NCBI GenBank assembly: GCA_002914805.1
Contig: JXTB01000020.1
Span: 114,806-178,805, forward strand
Direction: 5' to 3'
Source of the DNA: Parasponia andersonii
Lineage: Eukaryota; Streptophyta; Magnoliopsida; Rosales; Cannabaceae
DNA: 64,000 nt
The notes below the pieces were generated by a model. That model was not told the DNA's origin. It ran no database searches and saw only the letters and a list, made by a program, of their open reading frames with translations. The position numbers and the translations under genes are program-made. Below, one piece after another: positions 22,533 through 35,135 of this stretch. Each line of letters starts with the position of its first letter. The stretch's first letter is position 1.

Positions 22533-23750
22533 CTCAAAGAAAGGTTAGCATTTATCAGTTGATCTGGATACAAACCGACTGAGAGCAGCTACTCTTCCTG
22601 CTAGGCTTTGCACATCTCTTGGTTTACGAGGAGATTGCATATCAATCAACGCTTGTATCTTCTAAGGATTTGCTTCGATCCCTCGCTGGTTGACCATAAA
22701 ACCTAGAAATTTTCCAGATCCCACTCCAAATGCACACTTCTGGGGATTTAGCTTCATCTGGTATCTCCGGAAGATTTTGAACATCTCATCAAGGTGCTTG
22801 ATGTGATCTTCAGCTTTCTCCGACTTGACCAGCATATCATCGACGTATACCTCCATTGTCTTGCCAATTTGTTTCGCAAACATCATATTGACAAGACGTT
22901 GGTAGGTCACTCCCGCATTGATAAGTCCGAAGGGCATCTTTTTATAGCAGTATAACCCTCGATCAGTGATGAACGAGGTGTGTTCTTCATCCAGCTCGTA
23001 CATGGGGATTTGGTTATATCCTGAATACGCATCCATAAAGCTTAAAAGTTCATGCCCCGACATCGCATCTACAAGCTGATCAATTCTCAGAACAGGGAAG
23101 CTGTCTTTAGGACACGCCTTGTTGAGATCAGTGAAATCAATACAGGTCCTCCACTTCCCATTAGGTTTTTTCACCAAGACCGGATTTGCAAGCCAGTCAG
23201 GGTAAAAAGATTCTCTTATGAACCCAATTTCGAGCAATTTCTCCACCTCTTCCTTTAATGTGACGTAGCGTTCTGGATTCATGGCCCTTCTCTTTTGTCG
23301 CACAAGCTTTTTTGATGGATCTATGTTAAGACGGTGGGATATGATCTTTGAATCAATCCCTACCATATCCGAATGCTGCCATGCAAAGACATCCAAATTA
23401 GACCTCAGAAAAGCGATCAATGAAGCTCGCACAGGTCCTTGAACCTCCATTCCAATCTTCAAAGTCCTGGAAGACAGATCGAATGATAAATCTTCCAGGT
23501 CTTCAACGGGCCCAGTTCTGACTTCGTCAATTTCTCGAGGATCGAAGTCTTCACTGGTTGTTTCGATTGACGCTTTCACTGACGATTCGACTGACGCTTT
23601 ATCTGACGATCCGACTGGAGCTTTGCTCGCTGCCTCGGCTGACGTTTTTTGCGCTGCCACGACTAACGCTTTGTCCACTGCCACAACTGACGCTTCATCC
23701 GCTGCCACGACTGACGCTTCGATCGCTTCTTCTGGCAAGTTGACCATCAT
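22533..23750 (-). pseudogene. Tat reverse transcriptase
   Basis: Copies element RNA into DNA. A frame of about 360 codons holds the substrate-binding PFGLINAG segment, the catalytic YVDDMLVKS and the upstream KPNGKWRTCIDFTDLNKACP block. The N-terminal part (23560-23750) is an unusual Ala/Ser-rich linker with repeated D-K-A-S/A-S-V units, probably spacer between protease and polymerase. Stops occur after EANP (22662) and before FFEVLKESK (near 22545), so the copy is inactive although the catalytic core is intact. Confidence 0.9.
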
Positions 23751-23825
23751 TGTGCGGGACGTCGCATCCTTTGCTGCGAGTTTCAGCGAGTTGTTATAGC
23801 AAGTCCTCGCATCATACTGATTTCC

Positions 23826-24305
23826 TCACACCTCGCCTACCCAATGTTGGGTCGGGAACTTCATTGTTAGATGATAGATCGAGGTGACAGCTCGAAGTTC
23901 CCTTAATGTCGGTCTTCCTAGCACAGCATTGAAGGCAAATGGGCAATCTACCACCAAAAACTGGGTCATTATTGATGAAACCTTTGGAAAGGTCCCAACG
24001 CTGACCATCAGTTCAATCATGCCCATAGGCATCAGGCTGTCACCAGTAAAACCATAGAGGGGAGTGGTGGCAGGCTTCAGGTCGTTCTCATTTAACCCCA
24101 TCTTTTTGAAGGCATCGAAGTATAGGACGTCCACAGCAGTTCCGTTGTCGACCAATACTCGCCACAACTGTGTGCTTCCACAGTTAATTTTTACGACCAG
24201 CGCGTCATTATGCGGATAATGGACTTCCCTTGCATCTTGCTCTGTGAAGGTAATATCCATTTCCGATACTCGTTGAAGCTTGCATGGTCGCTGATCAAGA
24301 TGCAT
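23826..24305 (-). pseudogene. Tat aspartic protease
   Basis: Would cleave the Gag-Pol polyprotein. The active-site motif is LVDNGTAVDVLY; Tat proteases have D-N-G in place of the usual D-S/T-G, so the site looks intact. Downstream LGRPTLRELRAVTS is the conserved second half. It sits between gag and reverse transcriptase in the minus-strand order and is closed by a stop at 23826. Confidence 0.85.
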
Positions 24306-24398
24306 GACGTTGGTTAACGGCTGTTGTCGAGCTTCTCGCGCGTATCTATCCTGTGCTTGCTTGGAATCTCCTCCAACATGCGGTCCTCCAAAAATAGT

Positions 24399-26108
24399 TC
24401 ACACCTCACGCTGAATTTCTGGAGGTCGCTGTTGGTCTTCTTCTCGCCTTTCGTCGCTCTGCCTGGTATACTGCCGCAATTGTCCCTCTCTAATCAGCCT
24501 TTCAATTTCATCTTTCAGGGCAAAGAAATTATTAGTGTCATGCCCAATATCATTGTGATATCGGCAAAACTTGTTAGAGTCACGCTTTGCCCTGTCCCGT
24601 TTCATTGGTTCTGGTTGTCGGAATCGCTCCTTCTAGTTTGTGACTGCATAGATATGATCTATGGGCGCGTTCAATTCAGTGTGATTATTAAACCTTCTGG
24701 GAGCTTTTGAAATCTCCTGCCTTTTAGGTCTAGGCTGATTCTCATTTGTCTGTTCATTATTCCTCTTGTTTTTCTTATTACCGCTGTTATTGGTGATGAC
24801 CGTATCTTTTGCCGCATCTGTCCTTCCTCCTTTTTTAGTCTTTTGAAGATTCTCACGTGAAGATTCTAACCTTAGATGTCGACCAACTCTTCGGTAGAAG
24901 TCTTCGAGAGTTCTACACTCTCGTTCAAGCAATTCCTCCCAGAGTTTTGTTTCTGGTCGCACCCCAGCCATCATAAGAGTAAGAACTCCTCCTTCAGGTG
25001 GGTTGTAGACCTTCGCTAGCTCTGAAGTGAACCGATTGAGATAAGACCGTAGAGTCTCCTCTGGACCTTGCCGGATTGCGGACAAACTGACAAGCGGAAC
25101 AGTGAAATTTTTTGCGGCCTGAAACTATCTTAAGAACGCCGTCTGTAATTGTTGCAAGGACAAAATTGAACCGGATTTAAGTCCTCGAAACCACTTCTTT
25201 GCTGCTCCTGAGAGTGTTACAGCGAAACATCTGCAGCATGCATGATCACTGACCCGATGAAGTTCCATCAAGTCACTGAAGTGATCCATATGGTCCTGTG
25301 GATCAGTCTTCCCATCAAAAGTGTTAATGGTGGGAAGTTTGAATCTGGTGGGAAGGGCTGCAGCTCGAACTTCCTCGCTGAATGGCGACTGACGATACCC
25401 ATCAGCGAGCTCATCATCCCAACCAGCAAGTGCATCTAATGCGATCCTTAAATTGTGAACATCGACGTTCAGAGGGAAAGCATCATTCCTTGCTGGCGGT
25501 AAAAGCGACCTTCGTTCATTATCCTATTTCACGGCGGGTTGGTCAGGTAGAACCTTCTGTGACCTGTGAGTGGAATCCAGTGAAATAGTGCGACGAGACT
25601 GACTCTGGTCGTTGTGATGCGATACAGATCGATCTTGACCGCGCCGTCGCTCCAAATATCATCTTAAGTCTGCAGGATCTTGTCTTGACTCCCTGCTGAT
25701 TCTTTCGAAGATGCTTCTCGATGGTCGTCCTTGTTCGCCGCTCAAGCGATCCTGGCTATTAGTGGATTTACGAGAAGGTTGTATACGATCACGGTTCGTA
25801 CTTGAACTCTCCGTACCAGATTTCGGTGGCAAGTTTGCGACCTTGCCTTTCCCTTTGGAGATGCGATCTTGATGACGCTCCTGCTGAGTTCTTGGATGGC
25901 CGCGTCTTCTCGTCTCGAGGATCTGTATTCCCTTCTCAGGTGATTGAGCAGGACGTTCTTTAGGACGTTCATGTTGTGGTGGGGTCACCATCTGCCCTTC
26001 AGCAAGTCATCGCAGGGTGTCATTGATCTGGTTAGTGACTTGCTGAAGGTTCACGATTGTTTCCTCCATACGATCCTGTCTCTGGGAAAGGTTCTCTGTT
26101 GCCGTCAT
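24399..26108 (-). pseudogene. Tat gag
   Basis: Structural protein of the particle. The first ATG in the frame that leads into gag is at 26108. The central capsid-like part includes INTFDGKTDPQDHMDHF and LSAIRQGPEETLRSYLNRF, typical of plant gypsy gag. A zinc-knuckle-like segment CRYHNDIGHDTNNFF (near 24560) has Phe where the family normally ends in Cys. Charged Arg/Lys-rich stretches flank it. Nonsense codons include one after NDTLR (near 26010, TGA in a CGA context) and others near 25125, 24630 and 24400, so it is not translatable as one protein. Confidence 0.85.
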
Positions 26109-26250
26109 AGTAGGCTGATCCGGAGCAGGGGCTGCCTGTGTAGCAGCAGTACTTTGAGGTTGGTTTTGGCTAGTTCCGGTGACTCTGGTAGTGTTTCTAG
26201 TGTTTGCTATTATTGAAAAAGTGGATTTTGACAAATTTTTCTGCCGGAAT

Positions 26251-26271
26251 AGCCCTCCTTCTAGCGCCAAT
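26251..26271 (-). other. Primer-binding site of the Tat element
   Basis: On the minus strand ATTGGCGCTAGAAGGAGGGC follows the 5' LTR end. The TTGGCGC start resembles the primer sites of Athila/Tat elements. I cannot assign the tRNA with confidence. Confidence 0.65.
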
Positions 26272-26958
26272 TATTGATGGAGGTTTTATCAACAATAAAT
26301 TTAGAAAACATTAAGAGATGTGTCTTGTGCTAATTGAGTTAATAATCAAAGCAAATAAGGAGAGAAGATTTTATAGTGGTTCAGCCCCGAAAAAGATGAG
26401 CCTACGTCCACTGTTTTTCCACTATTTTATGAAGAATTATGAACACTCAATGTTACAACGTCTCGTCTGGAGATTGGAAAAACTGAAGAGCAATTGGAAT
26501 ACTCAAAACTTGTTTACCTTCAGAACATTGAGTCCCCTTTATATAGGTAAAAGTAACCCTATATCCCTAGGATCCTAATTGTAAACGGGTAACTATACAA
26601 TTGGGTAACGTAAATTAAGTAACAACATAATTGGATAACCATTCAAAATGGATAACTAGTTGATCATAAATAGGAGACTTCTGTTTCTCTTTCCTTGTAG
26701 GTTTCCTGTTTGACATAGCATATACTTCTGTTTCCCTTTTTTTTCAGAAGAGGTCGCCCACCACCTATTCGGAGAAGGTCGCACATACTTATGCAAAAGA
26801 GACTACACGGTGAAGGTCGCAGATAACCTATGGAAGAGATCGCACATAACCATCACAGAGGAGATCGCATATAACCTGTGGAAGAGGTCGCATATAACCA
26901 TCACGGAGAAGGTCGAACTTAATCCTTATGCGACCTTAGGATTTTAGACCGCACAACA
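26272..26958 (-). repeat. 5' LTR of the Tat element
   Basis: Pairs with 15811-16499. The terminal TG is changed (TATTGATGG), and the outer end is CGCACAACA. It carries the same GGTCGCATATAACC array. Confidence 0.93.
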
Positions 26959-29065
26959 AATAGTATTTAGATAATTATTAGAATATCTTCATTTAGAAGA
27001 CTTATCATCTTTTATAGAAAAATGTTCTAACACTTTTATTTTGTAAAAGTCATCCAGGCCCTTAATCATCAATTCAGCTCTTGGAAACTCAGTCCCGTTT
27101 GTTGACAAAACAATGGCCGTCAGTCAAACTCGTTTATCTTACATTTTAAGCAAAAGTCAAATATACTCGGCCTTTGAGAAAGAGCAGCACGCAGGTTTAT
27201 AATGATTGTGAAGGCGAAAATCATTTTCCTTCCAAATAAAAATACAAAATTGAAAGACCAGAATACTCTCTTCATATTTTGTTCGTTACAAAGTAGTAAT
27301 TGATCAATAATTTATTATCCGATCCTTGCATTTTGTTTTGTTGATGACCACTACCTAAAAGATAAGGGTTAGCCCGGGTTAGCCCTCTCGCTATCATTGG
27401 TAGCGGCAATCACGTAGAAACTTGCTATGATAGCGATCAAGCCAGGCTATCCACGTGACAAAATTAATCCTCATATGAATAATACATATATTTATATTTT
27501 TATGTATATCTAGTTTAATTTAACGACATATATCTTGTTTCAAATATACTAGTAACTGAAATAGTTATAAATACATTTGTAAAATAACAATTCGTTAGTT
27601 ACATTGTGGTACTAAAAATTAAAATGGTGAGTACAAATGCTCCTTATAAACCATATGTTTATTAGTGTAACTCAAAGGAGAAGAAAATTAAAATTATAAT
27701 AATGATACTGTTTTATTTATTTATTTATCTTTAATGTCGATATTAAAGTGACATTTAGGACACCATATCTGGGGGTGGTTGAATAAACAAATAATTAATA
27801 AATTCTTCTCAAGCATTCAAAGATCTTTTTTTTAATCTAATTTATAATAACTCAATTAAAAGGAAGTATTTATCATTGAAGAAAAAATAATAATCACAAG
27901 TGAAATTTCTACCAAGTTTAACTAATGAATATATTTTTGGGTTTCCCTGAACTCATTGTTCGTTTACTAATGTTCAGGGCCGGGTAAGTGTAAATTGTTT
28001 TCAAAAGAAAAGATATATTTCTAAATATATATTGTACGAATGAACAGGAGCAGACAAGATATTTGAACAAGAGTTTGGTACTTAGGAGTTTATATATGAT
28101 CGACTACACATGATGATAGAGTGAGATGAGACATCACCGCAATAGATGCCCTAGATTAGTCAGACACGTTAGCCTGGTGCATTTAACCATGGATTAAGAG
28201 AAATAAAGGAAAATTTTGTTCCACGACAACTTGGCTGTACTTTGTAGATAGGCTTCTTGCGTCGACCAAGATTGGCATGCACAGTTTTTTTTTTTTTTTT
28301 TTTTACAAATAGGAAAAAAAACATATATATAGGTCATGTTTGGATACACTTTCAATTTTTTGTTTACAAAAATTTTGATTATGTTTTTAAATTTGAAAAA
28401 TGAAAAACTTGGTAACCAATCAAATTATTTTCAATTTTAAAAACAAAAACATAAACATGCTTGGTACCAATAACAATTAATTAGAAAAATATCAATTTTA
28501 AATTGAATTTAGAAAAATATCATTTTCAAAACTTTGTTTAAAAAACTACCATGTACGAAAATACTACATTTAAATTTTTCACTTAGAAAAGACCACTTTT
28601 GAAAGTTTATGTACAAAATAACATTTAAAAATTTTATTTAGAACAATGTCACTTTCTAGTTTTACTTCCATTATTTTTAAAAATTTTGCTTACAATTTTT
28701 TAAAACAAAAAACAGAGACAATGTTACTGAGTATGTTTGTCTCCTAAAAAAGTTAAAACTTTTATTCATTTAATCAGGAACCAAAAAATAAAAGTGTATT
28801 TAAGTAGGATTATAAAGATATAAATATATATATAGGCAATCTTGTAGGTTATTTTTTTCTTTTTCTTATTTTATCTATTCATAGGTATATTTTTTTTGCC
28901 CAATTCAAAATCATCGTGCACATCTTTTTATGATAAAAATTTGAGAAAAAAATGTATTAAACAATGGGTATTTATATTTGTTATCTCTTTTTTTTTCTAA
29001 CTACTTAAATTATGGTAACCGTTAGATAATCATCCAACGGCTAAAAAAAATACAAATTGAGAATC

Positions 29066-29108
<43 letters not shown>

Positions 29109-29405
29109 AAAGATGAGCCTATGGTAGGAAGTGCTTTCTTCGCTCGGGCATGTATGCAATTATATGTTGGCTCGTATATTATATGTGGGTGATGGGCCAA
29201 CATGCAATGTTGAGCCAAGATTGGCCAAACACTATACATGGTCTTAGCCATCTATTGGAATATAATTCACTCTGATGGAATGCTCAAATTGGTTACACAT
29301 ATCTAATCATAGCATTATTATCTAGTTTATAGTCATAATTGCTTCCGTTTTCATTTTCAATTTATGGAATAAAAATTCTTTAGAGTGAGTTATATACGTG
29401 TGGTT
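26959..29405. other. Intergenic sequence, no gene seen
   Basis: About 2.4 kb of AT-rich spacer. It includes a direct repeat GGGTTAGCCC (27366 and 27376), an 18-base T run near 28287 and long A/T-rich stretches around 28400-28700 made of AAAATTTT-type words. No frame, RNA gene or element terminus could be recognised. Confidence 0.5.
29070..29105. repeat. (AT)n microsatellite
   Basis: About eighteen uninterrupted AT units. Confidence 0.95.
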
Positions 29406-29410
29406 AAGTC

Positions 29411-31233
29411 TATAACACCCTTAATTATACTACATATAAATACGTTCACTTATATATAGGAAAGCTAAATAGTGTCCATTCACCTTTATTAACTTGGGAA
29501 AGCAGAAAGTAGAGGCTACATTTACAAATTTATGTTTAGTTCTAAAAAACATCAGTAATACATCTTTTTTACACAGCAGAAAAGTTTACAATACGTACAG
29601 TATAAAATATAGTTTCACGACTTTTGATAACTCCCACAAGATCAACTATATACATATATCTATAAAGAATATATATAAAGTTCTTAAAATATTTTTCATA
29701 AGTTCAAAACTGGCATATGAATAGTATTGGAGTAGAAACAGCTCAGCCAACATTACTTATGATTCTGATTATCTGCATCACAAGAACTAAATGAGCAATG
29801 ACTCAATAAATAGAAATCCATGCATGGTTATAAACAATTTATATATAAAACTTATTAGTCTTTGTACCCTTAATTTCTTTAGAAAAAATTAGCATTTAAA
29901 TCATGTTTGGGCGTCCTCCTTGCTATAGTTCCTAACTCATTAACATAGTAGGCATCCTCTTAATAAATATGATTTGAGCCTTATCCTGTCTTGGAATTAA
30001 CCTCAAGTGATCTCACCTCCCTCTTGTTTGGCATACCTTGTCTTCGACTTAACCTCAATAGATTTTACCATATTCACCTACTAGATTAGCAAGTTACGAA
30101 CCACACTCCTCTTTAAATTTAAATAATTTCTAAGGTACAAAATTCTTTATAAAAATTATAATTTGTAAGTAATTTTTTTGTGCATAAAAATATGACATGT
30201 CTCATGAAAATGATATGAACAATTTTCAAATATATCAAACTCAACGTCACATATATATATCACCTTTAATATATGCATTCATTTACATATAATCTCGTGA
30301 TGCTAGAGTGGAATTTCTACTTATCTTTAGTCTTTAATGGAAAAGGAAGAGAAAAGTAGATTTCTCTATCTTCCAAGAAGATTGATGTACTTGGATCCTA
30401 ATTATATTGTTCCATTTCCAATTATTCTATCAAAAAAAAAATGGCTATTAAAATTATCAATGACATGTTTGCACATCAACTTAGGCTACTAGAAACTTAT
30501 AGCACATATTTCACATTCATAGATTATAAAAGAATTTGATTTTAGTTTCATGTTTCTTAATTCTCAAGCGCATAAATAGGACAGTAAGACATTCGCTAAT
30601 AGTAATTACGAAAATTAATGGAAATGGAAATATAATATCAACAAGAATTGTTAGAAATGGCTAGTAATTAAGCTCCACAGATCCTAATTAGTCAAGAAGG
30701 GTTACAATTTTCCAAAGAATTTCTCAATATTAACGTCCAGGTACTACTCATGTGAATAAAAAGTATTCCTGACATGATTACTATAATAGAAACTAAAAAG
30801 ATATATCTATTGTAGCCAAAGATAATAATAGAAACTTTCAACTCATTATCTTTCCAATAAATAAATACACAAGACTCAAAATTAATAGTTCTTACTTACA
30901 ACTCAAATTAATAGTTCTTACTTACAAGTTCCGTTTATATGAAAAAGACAAAAGAAAAGTACTCAACTTGTAGCATAATGATTGATTTTATCCAAGGAAT
31001 TTAGATAGCATATAACTAGCATATGGTAAAGAGATTCTTAGTGAACGGACTTGTTAATGAGGAAACACAACTGGACATACACATCAAGAGACAAAACTTT
31101 ACACATTAATCTAGGTACTTAGTAAATTATATTATCACATAATTATACTTAATTATTTATAATTGCTGGTTTTGATACTGTTAAATATACTTCTTAATCA
31201 GAGTAATAATTCAAAATACACCTATTTAGGGGT

Positions 31234-31265
<32 letters not shown>

Positions 31266-31580
31266 TGATCTCCATCTTTCTAAATTATAATCAAGAAATA
31301 TTAGAGCATTTATCCCACAAATGTGTAAATCTAGTCACCACTAATGCATCAATCCTTCTTGGGTTTAGAAATCAATCTTTTCACTGTACATATTTCAAAC
31401 CAAAAAAAAAAGCTTTTCTAGTTAGTCAATTAAGCAATTTCTCATATGATAAGAATGTTCCTATTTTAGCACTTTATTTTATTATTATTATTATTTAGAG
31501 ATAAATTCGAACTTATTTAAATTAAAAGTAAGAAAGTTTATTATTGGCAAGATATACTTGTGAGAAGATTGGACACCACA
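29411..31580 (-). repeat. 3' LTR of the Tekay-like element
   Basis: Starts TATAACACCC (from TGTAACACCC) and ends GGACACCACA. It has short segments absent from the other LTR: about 55 bp near 30405 and about 80 bp near 30880, the latter with a direct repeat of ATTAATAGTTCTTACTTACA. A TA run lies at 31234-31264. Confidence 0.88.
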
Positions 31581-31595
31581 ATTCTCCCATCTTTA
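31581..31595 (-). other. Polypurine tract of the Tekay-like element
   Basis: On the minus strand TAAAGATGGGAGAAT abuts the 3' LTR. Confidence 0.65.
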
Positions 31596-32100
31596 TAAAA
31601 TTTCATTCTCAAAATTCAATATGTGAAATAGTTCTAGATATCGGGTTCTCATGTCATCCTCTCGTTCCCATGTAGCTTTCTCTACTGAATGATTTCTCTA
31701 TAGTATTTTCACTAAATAAATTCTCTTATTCCTTAGTTATTTCTCTTTCTTATCAAGGACTTGAACTGGCATCTCCTTATATGTCAAATCAATGGCCACC
31801 GGGGTCACACCGGACACCACTCGATGTGTGGTGCTCTTCCAGCCACTGGACCCTACCTCCAGCTAAGCCATTTGGGTGGGCAGGCTGTTAAACAGAAAAG
31901 ATAACTCTTCCCGAGGCCCCCACCGATATCTCCAGACTCCCTAACATTGTCGTATGCCACCACGTCCCGGTTCAAGAATTTTAACCCGATTCCTTTTTGA
32001 AGCTCGCGCTCACAACATCAATTCTAGAGGTTCGTAGCTTAAAACATGAGATGGATTTGGAAAATATCTTCTCAACATAGAAATATGAAAAATATTATGC
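31596..32100 (-). pseudogene. Tekay-like chromodomain and integrase C-terminus, split by rDNA
   Basis: The chromodomain targets the integration complex to chromatin. Minus-strand reading gives the pre-chromodomain PLEL segment near 32030, then after the rDNA insert DLTYKEMPVQVLDKKEK (near 31770) and RNHSVEKATWEREDDMRTRY (near 31680), a typical Tekay chromodomain core. Stops occur inside it. The break lies exactly where the family reads continuously, so the rDNA was inserted into a once intact frame. Confidence 0.8.
31794..32016 (-). pseudogene. 25S ribosomal RNA gene fragment inserted in the chromodomain region
   Basis: The minus strand matches plant 25S rRNA over the whole 223 bp. Recognisable runs include GAACCGGGACGTGG, AACAGCCTGCCCACCC, GAAGAGTTATCTTTTCTG, GGAGGTAGGGTCCAG and GGCTGGAAGAGCACC. 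Most differences from the conserved rRNA read as C-to-T or G-to-A. Direct repeats ATCAAT flank it (31788-31793 and 32017-32022), resembling a target duplication. It is too short to be functional. Identification rests on memory of the conserved 25S sequence and could be tested by alignment. Confidence 0.88.
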
Positions 32101-33318
32101 ACCCCTGATAATTGTGGTGGCAATGCCAATCTATAAGCTTTACTTCTAATTCTTTCTAAAATTTCAAATGGTCTAACATACGTTGGGCTTACCTTCTATT
32201 CTTTCCAAATCTCATCATACCCTTCAATAGAGAGACTTTCAAGAAAACATGATCACCAATATCAAATTCGACATCTCTTATTCTCTTGTCTGCATACTTC
32301 TTTTGTCTATCTTGAGCTATCCTCATTCTTGCTCGAATCTTTTCTACAATCTCTGCATTGTTGAACCAATTCTAGACCTAATAATTTTCTTTATCCAACT
32401 TCATCCCAATGGACATAAGACCTGCATTTTCTTCCGTATAAAGCGTAGTAAGGAGCCATTTCAATCATTGCTTGATAGCTATTATTATAGGTAAACTCCA
32501 CTAAAGCTAAATACTTATTCCAACTTCCTTGAAAATCTAGTACACAAGCTCAGAGTAAATGCTCTAAAATCTGAATTATCCTTTCAGATTATCCATTAGT
32601 CTATGGATGATTAGCCATACTAAATGCAAACTTAGTTTCTAAAGCAGTATGTAGACTTTTCCTGAAAAAAGAAGTAAACTTAGGATCTCTATCAGAAATA
32701 ATAGATACGGGTACCCCGTAAAGTCTAACAATTTCCTGTATATATAATCGAGTATAATGATCCCTTGTATAGGTTGACTTAACTGGAAGAAAGTGAGCTA
32801 ACTTCGTTATTTTATTCACATTCACCTATATAGAATTAAACCCTCATTGTACTCTAAGCAAACCAAGAGCAAAATCCATTGTAATATTTTCTCATTTCCA
32901 TTATGGAATCGGTAAAGGTTCTAGTAACTTAGCTGGTCATTAATGTTTAGCTTTGATCTATTAACAAGTCAAATATTGAGCTACAAATTCAGTTGAATTC
33001 TTTTACACATTAGGACACCAATAATGTTGCATCAGATCTCGATATATTTTGGCGCTTCTGGGGTGAATAGAATAAGGAGTGTAATGAGCCTCTATTAATA
33101 TCTCTTTCTTGATCTCATCTTTATCAGGTACACACAGTCTTCCCTTAAACTTCAAAATTCCATCCTTTGAAATCAAAAATTATGTTCTTTTTCCTTCCTC
33201 CACTTCTTTCTTTAACTAAGTCATGTAAAAATATTCTTGTTGGCTTTCTCTAATTCTTCTCAAGAGTGTAGGTTGTAACACAAGGACAAATAACTTGGCT
33301 GTTACATCTCTGATAGGA
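32101..33318 (-). pseudogene. Tekay-like integrase
   Basis: Minus-strand fragments read ILKFKGRLCVPDKDEIKKEI and EAHYTPYSIHPRSAKIYRDL (33060-33170, the His part of the zinc finger), then KLAHFLPVKSTYTRDHY and IISDRDPKFTSFF (32680-32790, second catalytic Asp) and a degraded NG-SERIIQ where the third acidic residue lies. First-Asp region is frameshifted. Multiple stops show it is dead. A solo LTR separates it from RNase H. Confidence 0.8.
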
Positions 33319-33323
33319 ATGAT

Positions 33324-35135
33324 TGTTGGTAAATTGACTAACACTTAGGAAAATCATGCATTCATGCTGAAATGGAAAAAACACATGATCATATCATGAA
33401 CGCAGCGAAAAAAATTAGTGGATTTAGGTTTTAAAATTTTTACATGAAAACAGTTTTCATAACCATATAACATACATACATAATATACAGGATCATGTAC
33501 AACATAAATCAAATCTAGATACAAAACCCTATAGATAAGATTAGGATTTACCTCTTGTAGCGTGTTCGTGTGTTCTTCCTTGATCTCCTATTGATGGTGA
33601 TCAAACCTCCAACCCTAAATCTTCTTATCTATGCTCTTGCTCTTGGTTGACGAAGCGAGTGGGCACCAAGTCGAAACCTTCGTTGGAGAACGATCAAGAA
33701 CACCTTCTTGATCCTATGGAACATTGGAATGTCAGATGAGACTATGAGATTGTGGAAAATCTTTTTCACTCTCACTTAGCCTAGATTGGCTGAATTTTCT
33801 CTCCCTCTCCCTGTGTCTTATGCGTGTAACTCCTCATGAGTTTCTGTATAGTTTTTTCTCTCATATATCTTATATATATGGGACCAAAAACTGCTAACCC
33901 TAGTCCAATTAGGATTGGGCTTGTTCTCCAAGTTGGGCTTTGGGTGTATTTTTATAAATATGTCCAACTCATGAAACTTATTTATAAAAGTACTAACTTC
34001 TGTGTAGAATCATTATTTTACACAGTTTCATGAAACTTATTTCACAAATACCACCAACTAATTATTGAGCTTAATTGAGCTAGACAAGGGACCTAATGGA
34101 TCCAAATAATCTAAGCTCCAATAATATGATAAATACATAATAACTCTTATTATGGTATTTATATAGATATTATTAGTCAAGGGGACACTCTATTAATGGC
34201 CCAATACTGCACTCTTAGATTAAATGTCATGCCTTTTATAGAGATTTAATCAACTAATCTTGATTAACCGATCCAACTAGCATATTCTATACCACATCTA
34301 TAATCCCTATACAATGCTGTAGTTGGATAGGTGAAATTACCGTAATACCCCTCTAACACCTATTTACCTTTAAGTTACCATCTTTCTATCAAAGAATAAT
34401 GTTATCGATAATTTTGTCCTCAATAGCCATTTAGACAAAATTATCAACCAATCCACAAAGTGAATACTAAGATCTTAGATTTAATTATTCCATGAATCTT
34501 AAAAGAACCTAAAGTGGCATTAATGTATAGTGTCCTTAACTATTTGGTGTTTCCATCAATTTATAAGCTATAACCTCTAATATGCAAGAGTTCACCTCTA
34601 ACTTCATAGAGATTAGTTTTTTAACAAATCAAAAGGCTATAACTCATGAAAGCAAGTCCAGTCAAATATCAAGGATTAAGATTTATATGCTAAGAGCTAG
34701 TTTGTGATAATATAAAAATTGAGTTATGGCACTCCAATTCTTTATATTACCTAGTCCAGTTTAATACACATAACTTGTTTATGTTGTATTAGTGTTTCTA
34801 TCAGAAGTCAGATACTTCAATGATTTGAGACACATCATTCTCGTTGAGATAGACAAATACTACAACTTATAGTAAATAAAGTATTCTATCTTTATTTATA
34901 AATTATAAACTACTTTATTTAGACTTAGATAAAGAAAAAAGCATCCCCATAATTATTACTTAATCATGTTTGTTTCTTTATACACATATAAAGTCATGGA
35001 ATATTTTTTAGATGAATAAACTATTCAACTAAGATAGTTTAATCTAGCAAATATCATAACTTTATATAAGAGAAAGTTGTTTATACTCAAAAAGATAAAA
35101 TTAAAAATCTACTTTTTAGAGCAAAAACCCCAACA
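33324..35135 (-). mobile_element. Solo LTR (1812 bp) of the left-edge element family
   Basis: Begins TGTTGGTAAATTG and ends ACCCCAACA, with exact inverted ends TGTTGG/CCAACA. Perfect ATGAT target duplications lie at 33319-33323 and 35136-35140. It aligns with the 5' LTR at 3620-5519 throughout. There is no internal region. It sits in the linker between RNase H and integrase of the Tekay-like element, whose reading resumes on each side. Strand is set by similarity to the LTR of the minus-strand element. Confidence 0.93.

Larger units (their letters stand above)
15811..26958 (-). mobile_element. Complete Tat-lineage Ty3/gypsy retrotransposon (11.1 kb) with an antisense gene
   Basis: Two LTRs of 689 and 687 bp bound the element. 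The flanking 5-mers are AACAG (15806-15810) and AATAG (26959-26963), a target duplication with one change. The minus strand carries primer site, gag, protease, reverse transcriptase, RNase H, a second RNase H and integrase in Ty3/gypsy order. The second RNase H and the absence of a chromodomain place it in the Tat lineage. On the plus strand between pol and the 3' LTR is a spliced gene (17429-19588). The LTRs differ at about two dozen positions by eye (3-4%), so insertion is fairly recent. All coding parts carry nonsense changes. Confidence 0.93.

Noticed and set aside
15747..27060. Flanks of the Tat element as a possible MITE related to 59665-59720
   Set aside because: Only about 35 bp of similarity around the insertion point, and no convincing inverted ends or target duplication.
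27366..27385. Direct repeat GGGTTAGCCC, reminiscent of telomere units
   Set aside because: Only two units and not the plant telomere sequence TTTAGGG.
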